Part shown: positions 10,998 through 20,639 of the stretch, one piece after another | Layout: every line of letters starts with the position of its first letter | How positions within the stretch are numbered: the stretch's first letter is position 1 | Assembly (NCBI RefSeq): GCF_025639805.1 | Contig: NZ_CP106735.1 | Span: forward strand, 4,063,501-4,127,500 | DNA: 64,000 nucleotides | Source of the DNA: Reichenbachiella carrageenanivorans | GTDB lineage: Bacteria > Bacteroidota > Bacteroidia > Cytophagales > Cyclobacteriaceae | Direction: 5' to 3' | The notes under the pieces: generated by a model | What the model saw: the letters and a program-made list of their open reading frames with translations, nothing else | Database searches by the model: none | Told to the model about the DNA's origin: nothing | Made by a program: the position numbers and the translations under genes

Positions 10998-11303
10998 AAA
11001 TTGGATTCTAAGAAAGGCAATAAGATCGACGAATGCAATAAAAACCCATCATTACCCAAAGTGATCAACATCTTCTATTGCGTCCCCCCTAGAGGGCAGA
11101 AATATCAAAGACCTAGCCACGGCACTTATCTTTCTTTGAGGAACATCCGATCTGCCGCCGGGTAATCACAGGCACAGGGACATTACAATCAAAACTCTTC
11201 AAGGTTTATCACGACATTCACCTTGTGAATCTGATTAGTTTTCTGATGTTTCAGTAATAACATTGGAGAGTTTAAGACCATCTCCAACTGTGGCAGCGAA
11301 AGT
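10998..11303. other. Intergenic region without recognisable gene
   Basis: About 306 bases between the adaptor gene and the helicase gene, both minus strand. No convincing reading frame, tRNA or strong terminator was seen. A weak 7-bp hairpin (11263-11269 with 11281-11287, no T-tract) follows the adaptor gene. The base composition is somewhat richer in GC around 11080-11170 than usual for spacers here, which may be the remains of a lost gene, but I cannot identify one. Confidence 0.5.
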
Positions 11304-12641
11304 TTAATCCTTTTTCTTTTCTTCTTTGTCTTCCTGTCCTTTCACTAGCTCACCATCTTCCAGTTTTTTGGAAACAGCCAAGTATGGCCCAGTAATAACC
11401 TGATCAGATTCTGTAAGGCCTTCTAGAATTTCAATATTATCAAAGTCGCTGATTCCCGTTTTGACCACCCGAAGCTTGGCTACACCATCTTCATTAACGA
11501 AAACAACTTCCTTCAAATCCTCCTCACGATTTCTTTTAGAGGCTTTATCATCTGCACTTTCTTCCTCTTCTACCTTAGGTACTCGTGTAGTTACTGCACC
11601 TAATGGCACAGATAAAATCCCTCTTTTCGTATTGGTCACGATGTCTACACTGGCAGTCATTCCTGGGCGAAAAGGCACCTTATTGTTGGCTACTAAATCT
11701 TGATAGGAGCTATTCAAAATTCTGATTTTTACTTCAAATTCGGTGACTGCATCTGGTGATGCCTTTTCATTGGCAGTATTGGCAATAGCCGTCACCCGCC
11801 CTTTAAATTTCTTATCAAGGTAGGAGTAAGCATCTACATCGATTTCTACCTCATTGCCCACGGACACACGCACGATGTCGTTTTCATTGACATCCACACG
11901 CACTTCCATATGCCCCAAATCCGCGATACGCATCATCTCTGTACCAGCCATCTGCGAAGTACCCACTACGCGCTCACCTTTTTCTACACCCAACTTCGAC
12001 ACGATGCCTCCCATAGGTGCTGTGATGGTGGTAAACATCAAATTTTCATTGGCCTCTTTCACACTGGCCATCGCACTCTGTACGATGTACTTGGAAGCCT
12101 CTACACCTTTCTCTGCGGATTTCAAATCCTGTGCTGCTATTTTAAAGTTGGCTTCTGCCAATTCCATATCTGCATTGGATATCGCTTTAGAATCGTGTAA
12201 TTTCTTTTGTCGGTTATATTCTAATTCTGAACGATTAAAAGAAGCTTGAGCCGACGCCAATCGAGCTTCAGCATCGGCCAGATTGGCACGTTGCTGGTTG
12301 AGCGAAGCACGAGTTCTATCCAAAGCCGATTTAAGGTTATCTGGTTTTAGTTTGATCAATACATCTCCTACAGCTACCGAATCACCTTCTTCTACATTCA
12401 ATTCGATGATCTCCGCAGACACCTCTGGACTTATCTTCACCTCTACGATCGGCTGAATCATACCCGAAGCACTGACCTGCTCAGTAATGTCTACTTTTTT
12501 AGCTTCACCCATTGTGACTTGCATTCTTTCACGCTCACCTATCCAACCATTCTTTTTCCCGATCATTAGGAATACGATCAATACCAATGCACCACCAATC
12601 AAGCCATAGATCAGTTTATTGTTGTTGTTTTTCTTAGCCAT
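11304..12641 (-). CDS. Periplasmic adaptor (membrane fusion protein), MacA/HlyD-like
   Basis: 445 residues. One N-terminal membrane anchor (LIYGLIGGALVLIVFLMIG, ~10-28) precedes a periplasmic adaptor. The lipoyl halves are visible at VSASGMIQPIVEVKISPEVSAE and ITAPMGGIVSKLGVEKGE, and a long alpha-hairpin coiled coil rich in Ala, Glu and Gln lies between them (~105-205). Beta-barrel and membrane-proximal domains follow, with PFRPGMTASVDI typical of the MacA/RND adaptor family. The C-terminus is a charged Lys/Glu tail. It links an inner-membrane exporter to TolC. It starts 4 bases after the TolC gene, so the two form one operon, but no ABC or RND permease is adjacent. Confidence 0.93.
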   Translation of the reverse strand: MAKKNNNNKLIYGLIGGALVLIVFLMIGKKNGWIGERERMQVTMGEAKKVDITEQVSASGMIQPIVEVKISPEVSAEIIELNVEEGDSVAVGDVLIKLKPDNLKSALDRTRASLNQQRANLADAEARLASAQASFNRSELEYNRQKKLHDSKAISNADMELAEANFKIAAQDLKSAEKGVEASKYIVQSAMASVKEANENLMFTTITAPMGGIVSKLGVEKGERVVGTSQMAGTEMMRIADLGHMEVRVDVNENDIVRVSVGNEVEIDVDAYSYLDKKFKGRVTAIANTANEKASPDAVTEFEVKIRILNSSYQDLVANNKVPFRPGMTASVDIVTNTKRGILSVPLGAVTTRVPKVEEEESADDKASKRNREEDLKEVVFVNEDGVAKLRVVKTGISDFDNIEILEGLTESDQVITGPYLAVSKKLEDGELVKGQEDKEEKKKD

Positions 12642-12645
12642 GAGT

Positions 12646-14100
12646 TTATAATGTAATGGGTTTACCTAGATAGAAGTCTAGAATTTTTTGTTTAAAAATG
12701 AAATCAAATTTAGCTCGAACCAAATCCGATTTGGCCATATACAGGTTGTTATTGGCCACTTGATAATCCACGAAATTGACCGCGCCCAGATTGAACTGAT
12801 TTTCTATCACTCGAAAAGCCTCTTCGAGTGCTTCCACTTGCTTTTGATTCGCAGTGTGTGTTTTAGAAGCTGCAACCATGTCGTTGTAGGCTGTTTCTAT
12901 ATTTTGACGCAGTTGGTTTCTCACTTCCTGCGAAGCCACCTCTGCCCGGTACTTACTGAGCATGGAGCGTTGCACATCGGCACGAGTTCTCAATTTGTTG
13001 AATATCGGGATGGTCAAGTTCAACCCGACGTTTTTTTCCATGTTTTCCTTGAATTGCTCTCCGACAGGGAAACTATCTTCAGTATCTACCACATTGGGCA
13101 CATTCACATCTGAAACTACCTTTTCGCCAGTACTCGGCAAATAGCCGATGGGTACAGTATCAGGTACAGTACCGTCATATATGTCACGTGGCCTATTTGC
13201 AACACTCGAATAGATGGTTTTGAACCCCGCCGAAACTGACAGCGTAGGCGAATATGCGCCCTTAGAGATTTTATAATTCAGCTCTGCCTCTACGATTCTA
13301 AGTTCGGCGCTTTCAATCTCTGGCATCACTCCTTCTGAGGTTTTATATATCTCATCGGGCGTCATCAGTGCCGTTTCACTCGGCTGCAGTTCCAACTCAG
13401 GAACCTCTATCTCGAAAGGATCACCCGAAGGGATCAAAAGTGATTGTTTGAGATTCAATATGGCTAGATTATAACTATTCTCCGCATTGATCACATTTAC
13501 CTCATTGCTTGCAGACTGTGCTTGCAAGTCGAGCAGATTGGTGACAGGTAGTGCACCAGCATCTACCATTTTCTTCGTACGATCGAGTTGCTGATTGGTG
13601 CTATTCAACTGATATTCGGCATTGGCCAAGAGCTCTTGGTTAAAGATCACATTTAGATACAAAGTGGCCACATTCATCCCCACATCATTTTTAGCTTTTT
13701 CGAGGTCTGCCTCTGATGCCGCATAGTTGACTTCCGCTTGCTTGATGCTATTGTGAATCTGCATCCCGTTAAACACAGTCAGATTACTACGTCCGTTGAT
13801 GTTGGAAGAGTTATTTTTTTGTGTCGTAAAATTGTTGGTCGTAGGATCTATCGATCGTCCCCAGCTGACGCCATAGCTGGCTCCCATATTGAAATCAGGC
13901 AATCGTTCCAAGTGTGACTGATTCTTAGTCACTTCGCTCACCTTTAGATCCAACTCACTGCGCTGGATCGTTAGGTTTTTTTCATAAGCAATATTGATAC
14001 ACTCGTCGAGCGAATACTGGTAATCCTGAGCCCATGCTTGGCTGATACTCAAGCTTGCAAAAGCAAGAGCCAGCATCCATTTTGGTCGGTTATTATTCAT
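12646..14100 (-). CDS. TolC-family outer-membrane efflux protein
   Basis: 484 residues with a signal peptide (to SQAWAQD, ~25). The mature start YSLDECINIAYEKNLTIQ is the classic outer-membrane efflux protein opening. Two homologous halves each have long amphipathic helices; the second contains AYNDMVAASKTHTANQKQVEALEEAF and LGAVNFVDYQVANNNLY, typical of the TolC tunnel. It forms the outer-membrane exit duct for the adaptor encoded next. The gene starts only 6 bases after the serine dehydratase gene, suggesting read-through from it. Confidence 0.94.
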   Translation of the reverse strand: MNNNRPKWMLALAFASLSISQAWAQDYQYSLDECINIAYEKNLTIQRSELDLKVSEVTKNQSHLERLPDFNMGASYGVSWGRSIDPTTNNFTTQKNNSSNINGRSNLTVFNGMQIHNSIKQAEVNYAASEADLEKAKNDVGMNVATLYLNVIFNQELLANAEYQLNSTNQQLDRTKKMVDAGALPVTNLLDLQAQSASNEVNVINAENSYNLAILNLKQSLLIPSGDPFEIEVPELELQPSETALMTPDEIYKTSEGVMPEIESAELRIVEAELNYKISKGAYSPTLSVSAGFKTIYSSVANRPRDIYDGTVPDTVPIGYLPSTGEKVVSDVNVPNVVDTEDSFPVGEQFKENMEKNVGLNLTIPIFNKLRTRADVQRSMLSKYRAEVASQEVRNQLRQNIETAYNDMVAASKTHTANQKQVEALEEAFRVIENQFNLGAVNFVDYQVANNNLYMAKSDLVRAKFDFIFKQKILDFYLGKPITL

Positions 14101-14106
14101 TATGTT

Positions 14107-14781
14107 TTACTTATCAATGTCTGGGATATATATGACGTTTTTTATCCATTTCAAATGGCGCAAGTACTGCAAGGTGATTTCATTAAGACCTGAGTCCATC
14201 TCTAAAATCTGACAGGCAAGATCATGTTTTCCCTTTCGAGAAACGGTCATGGTCGCGATATTACAATCATCGTGAGCGATCACGCTGGTGATAAAGGTAA
14301 TACTGCCAGGCACATCATCGGCTTCTATGATGATGGTGTGCAAATTGGCCGAAAAGCCCGCAGTGAATCCATTCACTTCTACTATCTTGACCACTCCACC
14401 ACCTCTACTCTCACCTACCATATCTATGACTTGGTCTCCTTTTTTCAGTTTCACCTGAATGGTGTTTGGGTGTCTGGTCGAAGCGTTGCCCACCGATTTA
14501 AACTTATACTTGAGTCCTGCTTTTTTCGCCTCCTCAAAGGAGGTCTTGATGCGCTTGTCGTCCGTCTTATAATCCAACAAACCTGCTATGATGGCTCGGT
14601 CGCTGCCGTGTCCCTCATAGGTTCTGGCGAAGGAATTATAAAAAACAATTTCGGCCTCATCTGGAATACCTCCAAGCAACCTGATGGCTACTCTAGCGAT
14701 CCTAACTACTCCTGCTGTATGAGAACTAGACGGACCGATCATTACGGGGCCGATCATATCGAATACACTACTTTTTTCCAC
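14107..14781 (-). CDS. sdaAB: L-serine dehydratase, iron-sulfur type, beta subunit
   Basis: 224 residues. The N-terminal domain has the SdaA beta hallmark MIGPVMIGPSSSHTAGVVRIARVA and SFARTYEGHGSDRAIIAGLLD. A C-terminal ACT domain (~145-220, HTIIIEADDVPGSITFITSVIA) probably serves regulation by serine. With its alpha subunit the enzyme deaminates L-serine to pyruvate and ammonia. The alpha subunit, which holds the Fe-S cysteines, is not in the window and must be elsewhere. The gene leads a short run with the efflux genes, with no obvious functional link. Confidence 0.92.
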   Translation of the reverse strand: MEKSSVFDMIGPVMIGPSSSHTAGVVRIARVAIRLLGGIPDEAEIVFYNSFARTYEGHGSDRAIIAGLLDYKTDDKRIKTSFEEAKKAGLKYKFKSVGNASTRHPNTIQVKLKKGDQVIDMVGESRGGGVVKIVEVNGFTAGFSANLHTIIIEADDVPGSITFITSVIAHDDCNIATMTVSRKGKHDLACQILEMDSGLNEITLQYLRHLKWIKNVIYIPDIDK

Positions 14782-14951
14782 TTTATTGTTTTGGGTGCAT
14801 CATCCTAACATACGGTTTAACCCACAACTCATACAATCGAGTGCATGGCTAAATCCTAACATCAGATGATTAGTTGTCTGAATGAAAAATTTATTACGAC
14901 AAGTTAAAATTTCTATTCAGAAAAATGGAATAGTGAGCCTAAGGATATGAG

Positions 14952-15746
14952 CTAAATTGCTACTGCTCCCTTGATATGCGGATGTGGGTCGTAGTTTTCC
15001 AAAGTAAAATCTTCGAAAGTAAACCCAAATATGTCTCTGATTCCAGGATTGATCTTCATCTGAGGCAAGGGTCGGCATTCGCGGCTCAACTGCAATTCAG
15101 CTTGTTCCATATGATTGGAATACAAATGTGCATCGCCCAGTGTGTGCACAAAATCGCCAGGCTCTAGGTCACAAACCTGTGCCACCATCATGGTGAGCAA
15201 CGCGTATGACGCAATATTGAAAGGCACGCCCAAAAACACATCGGCACTGCGCTGATACAGCTGGCAGCTCAATTTACCATCAGCTACGTAAAACTGAAAT
15301 AAGGCATGACAGGGAGGCAAGGCCATATTGGAGACTTCGGCCACGTTCCAAGCACTCACGATTAGGCGCCGAGAGTTTGGGTTGTTTTTGATGTCGTGGA
15401 TCAACTGACTGATCTGATCAATCGTTTCTCCATTAGGTGTAGGCCAGCTTCTCCACTGCACCCCATACACAGGTCCCAGCTCTCCGTTTTCATCAGCCCA
15501 TTCGTCCCAGATCGATACACCATTGTCTTTCAGGTATTTGATGTTGCTATCCCCTTTCAAAAACCAAAGCAATTCATGGATGATGGATCTGAGGTGTAGT
15601 TTTTTGGTTGTTACTACAGGAAATCCTTCAGACAGATCATACCGCATTTGATGACCAAACACACTTTTGGTACCTGTACCTGTACGGTCTCCTTTCTGAA
15701 CACCCTCGTCCAGAATTCTTTTCATCAAATCGTGATATTGCTTCAT
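14952..15746 (-). CDS. thyA: Thymidylate synthase
   Basis: 264 residues, the length of the bacterial ThyA core. The catalytic cysteine lies in [12 protein letters not shown]; the folate and dUMP-binding motifs [42 protein letters not shown] and GDAHLYSNH are intact. It methylates dUMP to dTMP using methylene-tetrahydrofolate in the cytoplasm. It starts at the ATG at 15744-15746. No dihydrofolate reductase gene, a frequent neighbour, lies beside it. Confidence 0.98.
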   Translation of the reverse strand: MKQYHDLMKRILDEGVQKGDRTGTGTKSVFGHQMRYDLSEGFPVVTTKKLHLRSIIHELLWFLKGDSNIKYLKDNGVSIWDEWADENGELGPVYGVQWRSWPTPNGETIDQISQLIHDIKNNPNSRRLIVSAWNVAEVSNMALPPCHALFQFYVADGKLSCQLYQRSADVFLGVPFNIASYALLTMMVAQVCDLEPGDFVHTLGDAHLYSNHMEQAELQLSRECRPLPQMKINPGIRDIFGFTFEDFTLENYDPHPHIKGAVAI

Positions 15747-15874
15747 GTGGCTTTGATATTATGGGTTCAAACTTGAAGCGATAAAGGTAATTGATACGTT
15801 CGAATTGCACCCGCTACTTCGTCAACTTTGCTAAGAAAAAGCAAGTAAGAAAGCAAACGGAAGGTATCGGTCTT

Positions 15875-16867
15875 TTAATTTATCACTGAGTCTGCTTCGT
15901 AGAAATTACTCTTTACGCCCTTGACTCCTGGCACAGCAACAAACAGACTGCCCGCTAGTGGATACTTTGCTTTTTCGTCTGCATTCATATCTACCCTGGC
16001 CGAAGTGATCACTAAGGAATCCAAATCGGCTCCCACAAAAGCACAAGAAGTGATATTGTGCGCAGGCACGTTCACTTTGCCAATGAGCGCACCTGTTTGA
16101 GGGTTGTACCTGCCTACCATGTTGCCATTCCAAAGCGCAATCCAGAGCATATCCTCTGCGTCTATAGCCATACCATCCGGATAGCCAATCCCCCCTATTT
16201 CGATCACAATTCTTTCATTCGAAATTTGCCCAGTTGCTTCGTCGTAGTCGAATGCTTTCACATTTTCATCAGGTGTATTGATGTAGTACATGGTTTTCTT
16301 GTCACTAGTCCATACGATACCATTAGAGATCGTCATGCTATCGAGCTGCTGCGTGGCTACCCCATGGTCTATACTATAAAGCGATGCTCTGTAAGCCTTC
16401 TGATCCAATCCCATAGACCCAACCCAAAAACGACCAGCAGGATCACACTTTCCATCATTAAATCGGATATTGGCAATCGTATCTTCTGGACTAGCGATAA
16501 GCTTCTTCGTTTTCGACATGAAGTCATAGGTATATATACCATCCTGAAGTGCCACTACTGCCTGCCCCAGTGTATTCGGCACGATGGTCCCTATACGCTG
16601 TTCTACGCCGTAGGTCTTTTGTTGTTTGGTTTTCACATCAGTAGTAAAAAACTGTTTGCTTTCTATATCGATATGCCAGAATTCACCCGTTTCATGATTC
16701 CAGATCGCGCCCTCACCAAGTTCGTTTTCCATTTCTACAAATAGCCCCGCTTCCCATTCGGGAATAGCTGGCTCTGCTGTTGGGCTGGTGCTAGATTCAC
16801 TTTTTGTTTGACATGCCACTAAGGCATAGCCAAGGCCAAATAGGCAAATGGCATGGTGTAATTTCAT
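15875..16867 (-). CDS. SMP-30/gluconolactonase-family lipoprotein
   Basis: 330 residues from the ATG at 16865-16867; this start gives a clean lipoprotein signal (MKLHHAICLFGLGYALVACQ, lipobox LVAC). The mature part is a six-bladed SMP-30 propeller: the metal ligands are suggested by the Glu of GEGAIWN, the Asn and Asp of RFNDGKCDPAGRFWVGSMG, and the Asp of GYPDGMAIDAEDMLWIALW. The family hydrolyses sugar lactones using a divalent metal. Lipidation would place it in the envelope, so the substrate is probably a periplasmic or external aldonolactone. Substrate identity is not determined. Confidence 0.9.
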   Translation of the reverse strand: MKLHHAICLFGLGYALVACQTKSESSTSPTAEPAIPEWEAGLFVEMENELGEGAIWNHETGEFWHIDIESKQFFTTDVKTKQQKTYGVEQRIGTIVPNTLGQAVVALQDGIYTYDFMSKTKKLIASPEDTIANIRFNDGKCDPAGRFWVGSMGLDQKAYRASLYSIDHGVATQQLDSMTISNGIVWTSDKKTMYYINTPDENVKAFDYDEATGQISNERIVIEIGGIGYPDGMAIDAEDMLWIALWNGNMVGRYNPQTGALIGKVNVPAHNITSCAFVGADLDSLVITSARVDMNADEKAKYPLAGSLFVAVPGVKGVKSNFYEADSVIN

Positions 16868-16952
16868 TATTAAATATTTTTTTGAAATACGAAGATCTAA
16901 AATGCTCGTGTCTATCAAGCGAGGGGTTTGTCACAAATAGGAAGGACAAAGA

Positions 16953-17153
16953 TTACTTTTCCCAAATACTAAAGTCTTTCCCTCTACCTCTACCGATAAG
17001 TTCGGACATGTAATAATGCTCAAGGGTATTGATATCTTTCAGTAAAAATTCCTGATCAGATTTGATCTCCACCACTGAAAATTCGAACTGCTCACCATAA
17101 TTAGTCAGCACATATTTTTTGTTGGTTCGGATATTATCTAGTGCTATACTCAT
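16953..17153 (-). CDS. Small conserved Bacteroidota protein, function unknown
   Basis: 66 residues: SIALDNIRTNKKYVLTNYG near the start, an acidic middle, and the tail GRGKDFSIWEK. The pattern DNIRxNKKYxLxNYGE ... LLKDIxTLExY ... GKGKDF resembles short hypothetical proteins I recall from Bacteroidota, which supports a real gene. No signal peptide or membrane segment. It is divergent from the barrel gene at 17233 and probably has its own promoter in the 80-base gap. The fold may be a small SH3-like barrel (inference only). Confidence 0.75.
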   Translation of the reverse strand: MSIALDNIRTNKKYVLTNYGEQFEFSVVEIKSDQEFLLKDINTLEHYYMSELIGRGRGKDFSIWEK

Positions 17154-17232
17154 TAGTTAAAATTTCAGTTGGCAATATTACAATATTGTTAAATGTCATG
17201 AATTGAATTTAAGAATTATTAGTTTGCATCTA

Positions 17233-18048
17233 ATGATTAGACTCCTAGCATTTGGGCTCTTTTGCCTCATCATCGACCTATCAGCACATGCTCAAAATGG
17301 AAATTACGGCATGGGTGCTCGATCTGCAGCTATTGGCGGTTCGTCGATCACTATTGGCGACGAATGGTCGCTCTTCAATAACATAGGTGGGTTGGCCAAT
17401 TTCGATAAAAAAGCCATTTTCACTTCCTTCAAAAACAAATATGGCATTAGCGAAGTCACCAGTCTAGCACTCGGAGCTACTTACCCTATCGCAGGCGGCA
17501 CTGCTGGATTGGGCGTATTCAAATTTGGCGACGACCTTTACAATGAGCAACGCGTCAATCTGGGTTTTAGCAACCAGTTTGGCATCGTAAGTCTCGGCTT
17601 GAATGTGAGCTACTATCAGCTCAGCATCGAGGGATCTGGCAGTAGAAAGACCATGATGATAGATTTTGGTGGGCGAGCCAAACTTACCGATCAGCTTTAC
17701 TTTGGTGCTCATGTATCCAACCTCAACCAGGCCAAGCTATCTACCGTCACTGATGAGCGAATTTCTACCATAATGAAAACAGGCTTGAGTTATAGACCCA
17801 GCTTAGACCTGATGATCAACGCCGAAGTAGAAAAGATAGTCGATCAGGATGCCGTACTCAAAATAGGGCTCGAATATCAGATCCTAGAGCAACTAAGCTT
17901 ACGTACTGGATTCCACACACATCCATTCGAAAGTAGTTTTGGTTTGGGTTTTCGTCCGGGTAAACTCAAAGCAGACTATGCCTACAACAACAACCCCGAT
18001 CTCGGTGGCATTCATGAAATTTCACTCGGATATAGTTTTGGTGAGTGA
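17233..18048 (+). CDS. Outer-membrane beta-barrel protein, PorV/PorQ-like
   Basis: 271 residues from the ATG at 17233 (MIRLLAFGLFCLIIDLSAHAQ signal peptide); the TTG ten codons upstream would only add a polar extension. The mature start NGNYGMGARSAAIGGSSITIGDEWSLFNNIGGLA is typical of FadL/PorV-type barrels that begin with a 'G(A/M)RxAxxGG' segment. Alternating strands run to a terminal SLGYSFGE. It may be a PorV/PorQ relative or just a porin-like protein. It overlaps the next gene by 4 bases, so the two are translationally coupled. Confidence 0.82.
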   Translation: MIRLLAFGLFCLIIDLSAHAQNGNYGMGARSAAIGGSSITIGDEWSLFNNIGGLANFDKKAIFTSFKNKYGISEVTSLALGATYPIAGGTAGLGVFKFGDDLYNEQRVNLGFSNQFGIVSLGLNVSYYQLSIEGSGSRKTMMIDFGGRAKLTDQLYFGAHVSNLNQAKLSTVTDERISTIMKTGLSYRPSLDLMINAEVEKIVDQDAVLKIGLEYQILEQLSLRTGFHTHPFESSFGLGFRPGKLKADYAYNNNPDLGGIHEISLGYSFGE

Positions 18049-20117
18049 AGAAACTAGCCTACATAGCTTTGATCTTATACGGCACTACATCAGTAGCCGT
18101 AGCACAGCGATTCAACAAGCAAGACATTGATATACAGGAATTTATAGAAGACCTCTATCAAGTACCTGATGAGGACATCAACTACGACGACCTGTATGAG
18201 TCGCTGTATCAGCTATACTCCAACCCTATCAACCTTAATGAAACCAACAAAAACGAACTCAACAGCCTTTACCAACTCAACATCGCTCAGATCAACAGTC
18301 TCATGGAGTATCTCGACAAAAACGGCCCTATGCTATCTATTTATGAGTTGCAAGTCATAGACGGTTTTGACCGTACTACGATCAACCATCTCATGCCCTT
18401 CGTAGAGGTGCGTTCACCAGGAGATCACTCCACCAAAGGACACTTGTTAAAGCGTATCACCACAGAAAAGAATAACTACCTGATCTTACGTACTGAATCG
18501 ATTATAGAAGATCAAAATGGTTATATCAGAGAGGATTCATCACGCTACCTTGGCTCTCGCCAAAAAATATACGGCCGTTTTCGGTCGAGCCATTCCAAGG
18601 ATTTTAGTGTGGGTTTGACATTCGAAAAAGATCCTGGCGAACAAATCATCTTTGATCATAATACCAACCAATATGGCTTTGACTACTATTCCTATCACCT
18701 GTTTCTTTACGACAAAGGGAATTTTAAGAGTATCGCCGTAGGAGATTATCAAATGCAATTTGGACAAGGGCTGGTACTGGGATCCGGCTTCAATCCTGGC
18801 AAGGGGGCTGAAACCATTACGACTGTAAAAAGAGGAAATGCAGGCCTACGCCCCTACACTTCTGCGCTAGAAACCAACTTCATGAGAGGAGCGGCTTTCA
18901 CTTACACAATCAAAAACCTAGAAATCACTCCATTCTATTCAAGGCTCAAACAAGATGGAATCATCCGATCAGAAGATTTTAATGGAGAATATGAAGAATA
19001 CATCACCGGCATTCAAGACATTGGCATGCACCGTACCTATTCTGAATTGGCTTCACGCAATGGCATCACCGAAGAAACTGCTGGCATGAACCTGACCTAC
19101 AACGACTTAAAAAAGAAGAATCTTCAGTTTGGTGCGACCTTTATACACAACAGTTTTTCTGTACCTATCCAAAAGACTCCTAACAACTACAATCAGTTTG
19201 AATTCAAAGGCGACAAAAATTATAACATGAGCATATTTGCCAACTACAATTGGCACAATTTTTTGCTTTTCTCAGAGATAGCACGCTCCAAATCAGGCGG
19301 CACAGCTATGGTAGGAGGCTTTATGGGTAGTCTCTCCCCCATCGTCTCCATGAGCTTTCTTTATCGAAATTACTCCAAAGATTACCATTCCTTCTATGGG
19401 AACTCCTTCGGAGAAGGCTCTAGAAACATCAATGAAATCGGACTGTATTGGGGGCTGAAAGTGACGCCTAGCAAACGAACGTCTTTTGCGGCTTACTATG
19501 ATAGATTTCAGTTTCCTTGGCTACGTTTTGGGGTCAATGCCCCTTCACAAGGGTACGAATACCTAATCCGAGCAGAATACAGCCCCACTCGTAAAATCAA
19601 ACTCTATGCACAACTCAGAGAACAGGCCAAAGAGGTGTCTGTGTCTACAGAAGGAGGCAACTTGCATCAACTTAAAAACGGAGTGAAACGCAACTATATA
19701 GGCAATTTAGATTTTGCTGCACACGATATATTCCTACTCAAATCGAGAGTACAATTCAGTACTTATGACTTGGCAGGAGAGCAAACGCAAGGCTTAGCAG
19801 TCATGCAAGATGTCAATATTAAGATCAATAAATTTACGATTAGCACTCGGTTTGCCATATTCGACACAGAGGACTACGAAAACAGACAATATGTATTTGA
19901 AAAGAATCTACTCTATGTCTTTTCAATCAATGCATATGCGTATCAAGGGACACGGAATTATATCATGTTACAGTACAAACCTACCCGAAAACTGACCCTT
20001 TGGGCTCGATATGGCCGATTTGACTACCGTCACCAAGATAGCGTGGGTTCGGGAATGGATAAAATAGAGGGAAATACTAAGAGTGATGTGAAATTTCAGA
20101 TTAGGTATAAATTATAA
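18045..20117 (+). CDS. Helix-hairpin-helix protein with predicted outer-membrane barrel
   Basis: 690 residues from GTG at 18045, overlapping the upstream stop. It has a signal peptide (to VAVAQ, ~20). ComEA-like helix-hairpin-helix repeats lie at about 55-125 (NLNETNKNELNSLYQLNIAQI, LSIYELQVIDGFDRTTINHL). The remaining ~550 residues are rich in aromatic alternating strands and look like a large outer-membrane barrel ending KFQIRYKL. Proteins of this architecture are widespread in Bacteroidota with no established function; HHH could mean DNA contact at the surface, for example in uptake, but that is inference. It ends at a terminator. Confidence 0.85.
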   Translation: MKKLAYIALILYGTTSVAVAQRFNKQDIDIQEFIEDLYQVPDEDINYDDLYESLYQLYSNPINLNETNKNELNSLYQLNIAQINSLMEYLDKNGPMLSIYELQVIDGFDRTTINHLMPFVEVRSPGDHSTKGHLLKRITTEKNNYLILRTESIIEDQNGYIREDSSRYLGSRQKIYGRFRSSHSKDFSVGLTFEKDPGEQIIFDHNTNQYGFDYYSYHLFLYDKGNFKSIAVGDYQMQFGQGLVLGSGFNPGKGAETITTVKRGNAGLRPYTSALETNFMRGAAFTYTIKNLEITPFYSRLKQDGIIRSEDFNGEYEEYITGIQDIGMHRTYSELASRNGITEETAGMNLTYNDLKKKNLQFGATFIHNSFSVPIQKTPNNYNQFEFKGDKNYNMSIFANYNWHNFLLFSEIARSKSGGTAMVGGFMGSLSPIVSMSFLYRNYSKDYHSFYGNSFGEGSRNINEIGLYWGLKVTPSKRTSFAAYYDRFQFPWLRFGVNAPSQGYEYLIRAEYSPTRKIKLYAQLREQAKEVSVSTEGGNLHQLKNGVKRNYIGNLDFAAHDIFLLKSRVQFSTYDLAGEQTQGLAVMQDVNIKINKFTISTRFAIFDTEDYENRQYVFEKNLLYVFSINAYAYQGTRNYIMLQYKPTRKLTLWARYGRFDYRHQDSVGSGMDKIEGNTKSDVKFQIRYKL

Positions 20118-20147
20118 AAGCCCTGCTTCTCTCAAAACAAGGCTTTT
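20116..20147. terminator. Intrinsic terminator after the HHH gene
   Basis: 10-bp arms (20116-20125 and 20138-20147) with one mismatch, A-tract before and T-tract after. The left arm overlaps the stop codon of the HHH gene. Confidence 0.75.
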
Positions 20148-20171
20148 AAACCTTCTTCACGTCTCTCATCA

Positions 20172-20405
20172 TCATCCACACATTTCTCGTACAACTGACA
20201 GTTCATTCCTATTCAAAATACCTCCTTTGGCATCGATCATTAAGGCCAATAATTCAGATGGTTTGTCGATCGGAACAATCTCTTCTTGGGCATCAATTTG
20301 ATTAAACCATTGGAGTACATTTCTTGTGGCTTCTTTTCTAGCAGCTTCTGTGGTCAAGGCATCTTCGATCACCTTCATAGACACTTTTGGATCTTCTATT
20401 TTCAT
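20172..20405 (-). CDS. Small protein of unknown function (77 aa)
   Basis: A 77-residue frame with helical, acidic N-terminal half (VSMKVIEDALTTEAARKEAT) and the C-terminus NELSVVREMCG. No signal peptide. It is preceded by an AT-rich 230-base divergent region and converges on the terminator at 20116-20147, which fits a real gene. I do not recognise the family; a chance frame remains possible. Confidence 0.5.
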   Translation of the reverse strand: MKIEDPKVSMKVIEDALTTEAARKEATRNVLQWFNQIDAQEEIVPIDKPSELLALMIDAKGGILNRNELSVVREMCG

Positions 20406-20639
20406 GATTAATTTATTTTAATTTCTTATTATATAGTTATACCCAATTATTATTCCAATAGTTTGAATTTAGATCACAAAAAACGTTAAATGGGTGAAAT
20501 ACCTATAGCATTTCTTTGTTGGTCACATCCTTCATATTCGCAACATTCACCCATAAGAATTATCAATCTTTTTCTGTTATTTGAGCGTATAATAGAGGTT
20601 TTTGGGTAATTTAACTTTCCCAAATCAGCCTATCAAAAA

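Noticed and set aside
11080..11100. CCCCCCTAGAGGGC stretch in the helicase-adaptor spacer, considered as a repeat or hairpin
   Set aside because: The stem is only four bases and no second copy was seen in the window.
17203..17232. Upstream TTG start for the barrel protein at 17233
   Set aside because: It would put ten extra residues before an otherwise good signal peptide; the ATG at 17233 fits better.
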